64,000 bases of DNA. Origin: J054 sp965223095 (GTDB lineage: Bacteria > Pseudomonadota > Gammaproteobacteria > Steroidobacterales > GCA-2729495). A program made the translations under genes and the position numbers. Shown in pieces: positions 57,918 to 64,000 of the stretch; positions within the stretch are counted from its first letter, which is position 1; every line of letters starts with the position of its first letter. The stretch is taken from NCBI GenBank assembly GCA_965223095.1, contig OZ244979.1, positions 992,001 to 1,056,000 of the forward strand. The letters run 5' to 3'. The notes beneath the pieces were generated by a model. The model was given only the letters and a program-made list of their open reading frames with translations. It was not told where the DNA came from and did not search any database.

Positions 57918-59477
57918 GTGAATTCGCTGGAAAAGCGCATTGCTGCGCTGCAAAATATGGGTGCTGGGCGACTGTTTGGCGCCGCCAAACGCGGGGTAGA
58001 GAAGGAAAGTTTACGAGTGGGCGCCGACGGTTACATCGCGCAAACGCCACATCCAAAAGCGCTCGGTGCCGCCTTAACACATCGCTTCATAACCACGGAT
58101 TTTTCCGAAGCCCTGCCGGAATTCGTGACGCCACCCTTGCAATCGAGTTGGGAGGTGCTGCAGTTCTTATGCGATTTGCATCAATTTAGCTACGCGCATC
58201 TAGACGATGAATTGTTATGGGCCATGAGCATGCCCTGCATGATTCGTTCGGTTGAGGATATCCCCTTGGCCAACTATGGCAGCTCCAACGTCGCCACGAT
58301 GAAGACCGTCTACCGGCGAGGCTTAGCTTATCGTTACGGACATTACATGCAAGCTATCTCCGGCGTGCATTTTAATTATTCCTTGCCGGAAGATTTTTGG
58401 CCTCTCTATCGAGAGGTATGTGGCGACTCCAACAACATGCAGGATTTTCGCTCTACCGGCTATTTTGGCTTAGTTCGCAATGTTCGTCGTTTTGACTGGC
58501 TACTATCGTTTTTATTTGGCGCATCACCCGCAGTTTGCAAGAGTTTCATGAGTGGCCGCGAATCGAATTTGGATGAATTTGATAGTGGCACCTTGTACGG
58601 TTGCCATGCCACATCACTGCGCATGAGTGATGTGGGTTATCAGAATAAGAACCAATCTCAACTTCAGGTTTCCGCGAATAGTTTGGATGAGTATGTCGCG
58701 GACCTATCGCGGGCAATTCGTACTCCCCATGCTGACTATGCCGCCATCGGATTGATCGTCGATGGAGAATATCGGCAGCTGAATACAAATTTGCTACAAA
58801 TTGAAAATGAGTACTACAGTAGCATTCGGCCCAAGCGCGTTGCCTTAAGTGGTGAAAGGCCAACCAAGGCACTGCAACGGGGTGGCGTTGAGTATGTTGA
58901 ATTGCGCGCCCTGGATGTGAGTCCGTTTGATCCGGTCGGGATTAGTCAATCGCGGATGAAGGTATTGGAAGCGTTCTTGGTGTACTGCTTGCTCGCGGAC
59001 AGTCCACTGGCTGATTCCGCGGAGCATAGGAGCAACGCGGCTAATCAATTGGCTGTTGCAAGGCAGGGGCGCAAGCCTGGATTGCGGCTTCAGCGGGAAG
59101 GTCGCCAGGTACCGCTGCGGGAATGGGGTATCGAGATATTGCAGGGTATGCAAGCGGTTTGCGAGCTTATCGATTCTGATGCCAGTCAAGGATATAGTCA
59201 CGCGGTTGCCGAGCAGGAATTGCTCGTGAGTAATCCGTCGTTCACGCCGTCGGCACGTTTATTGGATGAACTGTCGGCGACGGGATTACCATTGTTTACC
59301 TATGCTATGCAAATCAGCCAGGGCCATCGTGATTATTTCAATGGGCTAGATGCCAGTTTGAATCCGCATTGGGAAACGCTAACTGACGAGGCTAGAGAGT
59401 CGTATGCGCGACAACAGGCTATTGAAGCGGCTGATACGCAAGACTTTGGAGCCTATTTGCAAAATTACTTTGAATAG
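57918..59477 (+). CDS. gshA: Glutamate-cysteine ligase (E. coli type)
   Basis: 519 residues, the same length as E. coli GshA. GAKRGVEKESLRVGADG, TDFSEALPEFVTPPLQSSWE, ISGVHFNYSLPEDFW and QLNTNLLQIENEYYSSIRPKR are characteristic. First step of glutathione synthesis, ATP-dependent. GTG start at 57918. gshB is not in the window. The next two genes on the same strand are unknown exported proteins. Confidence 0.97.
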   Translation: MNSLEKRIAALQNMGAGRLFGAAKRGVEKESLRVGADGYIAQTPHPKALGAALTHRFITTDFSEALPEFVTPPLQSSWEVLQFLCDLHQFSYAHLDDELLWAMSMPCMIRSVEDIPLANYGSSNVATMKTVYRRGLAYRYGHYMQAISGVHFNYSLPEDFWPLYREVCGDSNNMQDFRSTGYFGLVRNVRRFDWLLSFLFGASPAVCKSFMSGRESNLDEFDSGTLYGCHATSLRMSDVGYQNKNQSQLQVSANSLDEYVADLSRAIRTPHADYAAIGLIVDGEYRQLNTNLLQIENEYYSSIRPKRVALSGERPTKALQRGGVEYVELRALDVSPFDPVGISQSRMKVLEAFLVYCLLADSPLADSAEHRSNAANQLAVARQGRKPGLRLQREGRQVPLREWGIEILQGMQAVCELIDSDASQGYSHAVAEQELLVSNPSFTPSARLLDELSATGLPLFTYAMQISQGHRDYFNGLDASLNPHWETLTDEARESYARQQAIEAADTQDFGAYLQNYFE

Positions 59478-59540
59478 CTTGAATGACCGGTCCTCGCTTT
59501 CAGTCAAGCACTGGCTGGTGACAGAATTGAGCGAATACTT

Positions 59541-60215
59541 GTGATAAGACAGTTTTTCTTCAGCCTGATATTTGGTGTCGTTGCCACAGTGGGGGCCGCC
59601 GCCGTGTTGCCGCTTTCTAAGCACCAGCGCTTTCCCTCGGATATCGAAGTACTTGCCAATGGTGGCCGGCAAGAAGTATTTAAAATGCGCTGGCCGGAGG
59701 ATCGTATTGCGCTGCCGGGGGATATCAGCGGCACCAGCGTGGTGTCGTCGGGCGGTGCCCTGGTTTTTCGTCAGGCTGGCCAGGTAGTTTCCGCGGAGAT
59801 TTTCCGGTTGCGAGACTCCGCCGATCGCGTTATCGGCATGGCCGCAAAGACAATTGGTCGAATGCCAGAACGCGGGAGACTATCGTCAGGCTCGGTGAGT
59901 CACTGGTCCTTGCTGATTCCTAGCCGCGGTTCATTGCTGTTAGCGCAACAAAATAGCGCGGATATTAGCCCGCAAGTATTGGGCGATGCATATGCTTTGC
60001 CCGCGGAACTGCCGGCTTTTTGGAGATCGGGCCGAAGTTTGCGCATCACTGCCGGTCCCGCGGTGAATGGGCGGGGACAAATTTTGCAGGGTAGCGATGA
60101 GTTTCAGGGTTTACAGGGCAGTTACGCTGAGGTCTGGGATCTTGATTCCATTAGCGAGGACGGTCGTACGCAAGGAACGATTACCCTTTCCACAATTACG
60201 AGTATCGGACCCTGA
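59541..60215 (+). CDS. Unknown exported protein, paired with the next gene
   Basis: 224 residues. Signal-like N-terminus (FFSLIFGVVATVGAAAVLPL), then a beta-rich domain. The segment SGSVSHWSLLIPSRGSLLL resembles AGSVWNLIWPGQGGMFL of the next protein, suggesting they are distant relatives. No family recognised. Starts with GTG; its TGA overlaps the ATG of the following gene (tgatg), so the two are translationally coupled. Confidence 0.6.
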   Translation: MIRQFFFSLIFGVVATVGAAAVLPLSKHQRFPSDIEVLANGGRQEVFKMRWPEDRIALPGDISGTSVVSSGGALVFRQAGQVVSAEIFRLRDSADRVIGMAAKTIGRMPERGRLSSGSVSHWSLLIPSRGSLLLAQQNSADISPQVLGDAYALPAELPAFWRSGRSLRITAGPAVNGRGQILQGSDEFQGLQGSYAEVWDLDSISEDGRTQGTITLSTITSIGP

Positions 60216-60856
60216 TGCGTGCTTTGATAAGAATTCTTGGTTTCGGCGCGGGTGTGGCCTTGGCCACGGCACTGATTGCCTTGCGGCCGGCGCAATTATT
60301 GCAGTTGAGCCCTGAATTTGCGGCGCCCGATGCCATACAGATGCGAATTAAAGCAGGCTTTCGACGCGGTGTGCGCGACGGCGGTTTCAGTATTCTGGGC
60401 AGACAGGATCACCTTGGGGGTCGACTTGATGATCCCGCTTTGCGATTTGCTCGCTTTAGCGTTGCTCTATTCGATGGGGGTGGCGATGGCGGCCCTGCGC
60501 TTGGGATAAAACTTTCTGGATTAGACCGAGATAACCAGCTTGTAACAGGCCAGATGCGGGCGGGCAGTGTTTGGAACTTGATTTGGCCGGGCCAAGGGGG
60601 CATGTTTTTGACCGGCCGGGAAGACCGCTGGCAGCTAGTGGTCGATAGTTTGCGTAATGCTATTGGCGGCAAGGGCTTTAGGCCCATGGAACAAAACTAT
60701 CCGCTGACACCCAGCAGGTCCGCCGACTTTGCCAATCGATTGGTGGGAGCCAGCGGGTATTTTGCCGACGTTACGGGTGAATATCGAGAATGGTATATGC
60801 CGACGAGCAATGCTGCCGTACGCGGGGCTTTGGATATAACGATTCGCAGTCAATAA
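60215..60856 (+). CDS. Unknown exported protein, partner of the previous gene
   Basis: 213 residues. Hydrophobic N-terminus (LGFGAGVALATALIAL), beta-rich mature part with GREDRWQLVVDSLRNAIGG and SGYFADVTGEYREWYMP. Distant similarity to the preceding protein. Unknown function. ATG overlaps the upstream stop. Ends four bases before the convergent flavoprotein gene. Confidence 0.6.
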   Translation: MRALIRILGFGAGVALATALIALRPAQLLQLSPEFAAPDAIQMRIKAGFRRGVRDGGFSILGRQDHLGGRLDDPALRFARFSVALFDGGGDGGPALGIKLSGLDRDNQLVTGQMRAGSVWNLIWPGQGGMFLTGREDRWQLVVDSLRNAIGGKGFRPMEQNYPLTPSRSADFANRLVGASGYFADVTGEYREWYMPTSNAAVRGALDITIRSQ

Positions 60857-60860
60857 CGAA

Positions 60861-62093
60861 CTAGCCTAAAGCTTTTTCCGCCAGTTCCTTGAAATCTAAA
60901 TCGCAATCGGCGACCAAATCCGCGGATATGCTGCGGCCCGCGGCCAACAATTTCTTTGACCACATGAATTCCCTGGGCATACTAATGGCCTCGACGGCAA
61001 CCAGTCGGTCTTGGCGATAGCGAAACGCGGCAAAACTTCGGTCTGCCGGATTTCCGCGAATCACCGCGGGGTCATCAGGTTTCGACAAGCCGGCGATTTG
61101 CAATTTTAAGTCGTATTGATCAGACCAGAACCATGGCATTTGAGCATAGGGCCTGGATTTTCCGCATATCGTGGCGGCGGCAGTTTTTGCTTGTTCTTGG
61201 GCATTGTGAACCGACTCTAACCTCAGCCGCTGGTCGAACATTCCGTTGATATGATTTGTGCAATCACCCACGGCAAAAATATTCGCATCGCTGGTTTGAC
61301 AGTTTTCGTCAACACAAATCCCGTCGTCGCACTCCAATCCTGCAGCTTCGGCGATGTCCGTAGTTGGTGCGACGCCGATGCCTACTAAAATTATGTCGGC
61401 AGGATACTCTTGACCATCACCGCCAATTAAGATGCTTTTCGGTCCGTCACAGACAATACTATCCGCGACCGGGCAACTCAGGGTTAACTTCACCCCGGCA
61501 TCGCGGTGGGCCCGTGCATAGAAATCAGATACCTCGGGGCAAACGACTCTGCCCATCACGCGCGGCGCGACATCAAGAACAGTCACATCCAGTCCCGTTT
61601 GAATCGCGACGGCGGCAACTTCCATACCGATGTAGCCGGCACCGAGAATTACAATTTGTGCCCCCGGATGAAATTTCTCACGAATATCGAGTACGTCCTG
61701 AATGTCACGCAGATATTTAACACGGCCAGCTTCCACGTCGGGCAAGTCAATTTTTCTAACGTGACTACCCGTGGCCAGAACCAACTTGTCGTAGTGACGC
61801 TCTAGGTTATTGCTTATACTGACTAGCTGCTGTTTGCGATCAATGGTCTCGACGCGCGTACCGATCATTAATTCCACGCCTTGGTCAAGGTAGAATTTCT
61901 CCGGCCGAACATAGAGGCGCTCAAGCTCTAGTTCTCCGGCGAGAAATTTTTTGGATAAGGGCGGACGCTGATAGGGTAAATAGTCTTCTTCCCCGACCAA
62001 GACGATATCGCCGTTAAACCCCTGCTGGCGCAATGAAACGATGGTTTGTCCTGCCGCATGGCCCGCGCCCGCGATGATGATGGTTTCCGGCAT
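60861..62093 (-). CDS. FAD-dependent ferredoxin/rubredoxin reductase-like oxidoreductase
   Basis: 410 residues. FAD motif IIIAGAGHAAGQTIVSLRQQG, NAD motif VILGAGYIGMEVAAVAIQTG and FAVGDCTN near residue 275; VHNAQEQAKTAAATI and MPWFWSDQYDLKLQIAGL at the C-terminus match the BphA4/putidaredoxin-reductase family. NAD(P)H-dependent electron donation to a small iron-sulfur protein; the partner is not encoded nearby. Confidence 0.92.
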   Translation of the reverse strand: MPETIIIAGAGHAAGQTIVSLRQQGFNGDIVLVGEEDYLPYQRPPLSKKFLAGELELERLYVRPEKFYLDQGVELMIGTRVETIDRKQQLVSISNNLERHYDKLVLATGSHVRKIDLPDVEAGRVKYLRDIQDVLDIREKFHPGAQIVILGAGYIGMEVAAVAIQTGLDVTVLDVAPRVMGRVVCPEVSDFYARAHRDAGVKLTLSCPVADSIVCDGPKSILIGGDGQEYPADIILVGIGVAPTTDIAEAAGLECDDGICVDENCQTSDANIFAVGDCTNHINGMFDQRLRLESVHNAQEQAKTAAATICGKSRPYAQMPWFWSDQYDLKLQIAGLSKPDDPAVIRGNPADRSFAAFRYRQDRLVAVEAISMPREFMWSKKLLAAGRSISADLVADCDLDFKELAEKALG

Positions 62094-62235
62094 ATGAGTG
62101 GCTTTATTCTTTGGTGATTATCGATGGCCTATGAGATGTCCGCTGAAAGCGGAATCTTTGGACCCATCACAGCATTATACTCACGCTCTCACAAAGTCGG
62201 TCTGCATTGCGGAAAATACTGAGAAATTCAAGATT

Positions 62236-63210
62236 ATGAGCAAAGCAATACTTATTGATGAGTTTGGTGGCCCTGAAGTCATGCATTGGCGTGACATAGA
62301 GATCAAGGCGCCAAAGGCCCATGAGGTCTTGGTTAGGCATAGCGCTATTGGCCTTAATTTCATCGATACCTACCATCGAACGGGCCTATATCCCTTGGAT
62401 TTACCAGCCAGTATTGGCACTGAGGCGGCGGGCGTTATCGTGGCCATCGGTACAGCGGTTAAAAGTTTGCAGGTGGGGGATCGTGTTGCTTGGACCGGCG
62501 TACCGCCTGGCGCCTACGCCCAAGAGCGTATTTATCCGGCTGATCGGCTAGTGCCGCTACCTAATGGCGTTGACGACCGCACGGCCGCGGCTTGCTTACT
62601 CAAAGGCTTGACCGCTTGGTACTTATTGCATCGAAGTTATGCCGTCCAAGCTGGCGACACGGTGCTGTTGTATGCGGCGGCCGGTGGCGTGGGCCAAATC
62701 CTTACGCAGTGGGCGGCCGCCCTGGGCGTTCGTGTTATTGGTGTGGCGAGTAGTGAAGCCAAGGTGGCCTTAGCCCAGCAAGCTGGATGTGTCGAGGTCA
62801 TCTTAGCCGATGCCGCTGATTTTGTTGCGCGCGTTCGTGACTACACCGGCGGCGAGGGCGTAGCGGCCGTCTATGATTCCGTGGGGCAAGATACGTTCAT
62901 GCAGTCTTTAGATTGTCTACGTACTCACGGCACGATGGTAACTTACGGTAACGCATCTGGCCCAGTTGAACCTTTTTCGCCGATGGAATTGGCTCGTCGA
63001 GGTTCGTTGTTGCTTACCCGGCCGGTGCTCTTTGATTTTATTAAAACCTCCCAACAGCTTAATCACGCCGCCAAGGAGTTGTTTGCGGTGCTTGAATCGG
63101 GTGCGGTAAAGATCAGCGTCAATCAAACCTATGCTTTGCGCGATGCCGCGCAAGCTCACCGTGACTTGGAAGCACGGCGAACTGTTGGTTCGTCAATACT
63201 ATTGCCTTAG
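62236..63210 (+). CDS. qor: NADPH:quinone reductase (zeta-crystallin type)
   Basis: 324 residues of the zinc-free MDR superfamily. NFIDTYHRTGLYPLDLPASIGTEAAGVI, the YAAAGGVGQILTQWA nucleotide fold and VTYGNASGPVEPFSP are typical of QorA. One-electron reduction of quinones with NADPH. ATG at 62236 chosen because residues before it (to 62098) are unlike the family. Confidence 0.94.
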   Translation: MSKAILIDEFGGPEVMHWRDIEIKAPKAHEVLVRHSAIGLNFIDTYHRTGLYPLDLPASIGTEAAGVIVAIGTAVKSLQVGDRVAWTGVPPGAYAQERIYPADRLVPLPNGVDDRTAAACLLKGLTAWYLLHRSYAVQAGDTVLLYAAAGGVGQILTQWAAALGVRVIGVASSEAKVALAQQAGCVEVILADAADFVARVRDYTGGEGVAAVYDSVGQDTFMQSLDCLRTHGTMVTYGNASGPVEPFSPMELARRGSLLLTRPVLFDFIKTSQQLNHAAKELFAVLESGAVKISVNQTYALRDAAQAHRDLEARRTVGSSILLP

Positions 63211-63213
63211 CTT

Positions 63214-64000
63214 CTAGGGCACCGGTGTGAGGGGCCAAAACACCGGCAGTAGGAGCATAACCAACACGAAGATCACGCAGGTCAGCGGTACGCCCATCTT
63301 AATGTAATCGGAAAACCGATAACCGCCGGGGCCCATCACCAGAATGTTCGCCGGGTGCGAGATGGGGCTAGTAAAACTGGCCGAGGCGGCCATGGCCACG
63401 GCCATCATGGCCGTTTGCGGCATGATGCCCATTTCACCACAGGCCGATAACACAATCGGCGACATGAGCACCACCAGGGCGGCCGTGGGAATGATCATGG
63501 TACCCAAGGCCGTTACGCCATACAGTCCCATGATGACGGGCCACGGACCCAGGTCACCCAAAGATGCCATGACCATGCTGGCGAGATATTCGGCCGTGCC
63601 CGTTTCTTCCATGGCGATGCCTAAGGGCAGCATACCGGCGATTAGAAACACCGCTCGCCACTCAATGGCCCGGTACGCTTGCTCCATGCTGATGCAGCGG
63701 CCTAAAACCATCATGCTGGCGCCCACAATGGCGGCAATGGAAATGGGTATCCAGCCTAGTAATACGGTGGTTACGACGGCGAGCATGATGCCACCGGCCA
63801 GTGGCGCGCGGCTGGTATCGTCTTCTTGTATGCTGACGGGAGTAAGCACCAACAGATCCGGGTCGTCACTCAGTAGCACGAGTTTTTGCCGGGGCCCCAC
63901 AAACAATAAGGCATCGCCAAACTGCAGTTTCAGTTGATCGAGATCGCTGCGAATGGATTTACCCGAGCGCAGCACGGCGGATAGTTCGAGACCGTACTTG
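63214..64000 (-). CDS. DASS/SLC13-type anion transporter (5' end outside window)
   Basis: The minus-strand frame runs from the right edge to 63214, about 262 codons. It begins inside the RCK/TrkA-C-like part (FGDALLFVGPRQKLVLLSDDPDLLVL) found in SLC13-like proteins, then several transmembrane helices with FLIAGMLPLGIAMEETG and the substrate loop MAASASFTSPISHPANILV. A sodium-coupled dicarboxylate/sulfate or citrate transporter is likely. The GTG at 63975 is internal, not a start. Three bases after the convergent qor gene. Confidence 0.9.
   Translation of the reverse strand, partial: KYGLELSAVLRSGKSIRSDLDQLKLQFGDALLFVGPRQKLVLLSDDPDLLVLTPVSIQEDDTSRAPLAGGIMLAVVTTVLLGWIPISIAAIVGASMMVLGRCISMEQAYRAIEWRAVFLIAGMLPLGIAMEETGTAEYLASMVMASLGDLGPWPVIMGLYGVTALGTMIIPTAALVVLMSPIVLSACGEMGIMPQTAMMAVAMAASASFTSPISHPANILVMGPGGYRFSDYIKMGVPLTCVIFVLVMLLLPVFWPLTPVP

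Overview
The window comes from a gammaproteobacterial chromosome and has two very different halves. Positions 1 to about 21,320 are an integron cassette array: about 23 attC sites, each a palindromic 75-120 bp element opening with a taacgc-type core and closing with a ggttat/ggttag-type core. They separate short, unrelated, mostly minus-strand genes. Positions 21,662 to 64,000 are ordinary chromosome with higher GC, long genes and compact operons. The organism cannot be named. The mix of an ArgF'-type carbamoyltransferase, mevalonate-pathway genes, E. coli-type gshA, FlhD/FlhC-like regulators, GspA/GspB, NudC and FadE points to Gammaproteobacteria, perhaps near the Xanthomonadales/Woeseiales side.

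Array (1-21.3 kb). The array reads right to left: genes run on the minus strand and attC follows each gene at its 3' end. In about a dozen cassettes the TAA stop codon is part of the attC core itself. The genes include six recognisable toxin-antitoxin pairs (MazEF-like, two HigBA-like, RelE/RHH, HicAB, BrnTA) and a broken orphan HigA-like antitoxin. Others are a HEPN-like protein, an APH-family phosphotransferase, a P-loop kinase-like protein, DUF4238 and DUF6151-like proteins, a DJ-1/PfpI protein, a PEP-CTERM protein and several small membrane or unknown proteins. Two long cassettes carry their own divergent regulator (MarR with SnoaL and DsbA-like; LysR with SDR and SnoaL). One small cassette type occurs three times with the same attC, plus a diverged fourth relative. 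One copy keeps an intact 98-codon frame and the others are frameshifted. No integrase gene is visible, and the proximal end of the array abuts polA.

Arginine operon (21.6-32.8 kb, minus strand): argR-argG-DUF1611-like-argC-argD-argF'-argB-argH-lptM-polA, tightly packed, with a tandem ATGCGCAT operator before argR. The pathway uses N-acylated intermediates (ArgF'), yet no acyltransferase (argA/argJ) and no deacylase (argE) is present. The specificity residue of ArgF' appears to be Ala.

32.8-42.6 kb: a carboxylesterase, a TANGO2/NRDE protein, NudC and an FlhC-like regulator, with an extended FlhD-like protein divergent from FlhC. Then come an ABC-2 exporter pair, a DhaL-DegV (FakA-FakB-like) fusion and the GspB/GspA pair. 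42.6-47.1 kb: isoprenoid genes (polyprenyl diphosphate synthase, mevalonate diphosphate decarboxylase, phosphomevalonate kinase, HMG-CoA synthase). 47.1-64 kb: DUF4399 lipoprotein, FadE, malate dehydrogenase, a small exported protein, a GGDEF-EAL protein divergent from an unusual receiver-transmembrane protein, a YheT-like hydrolase, DUF2845, GshA, two unknown exported proteins, a ferredoxin-reductase-like flavoprotein, a quinone reductase and a DASS-type transporter cut by the window edge.
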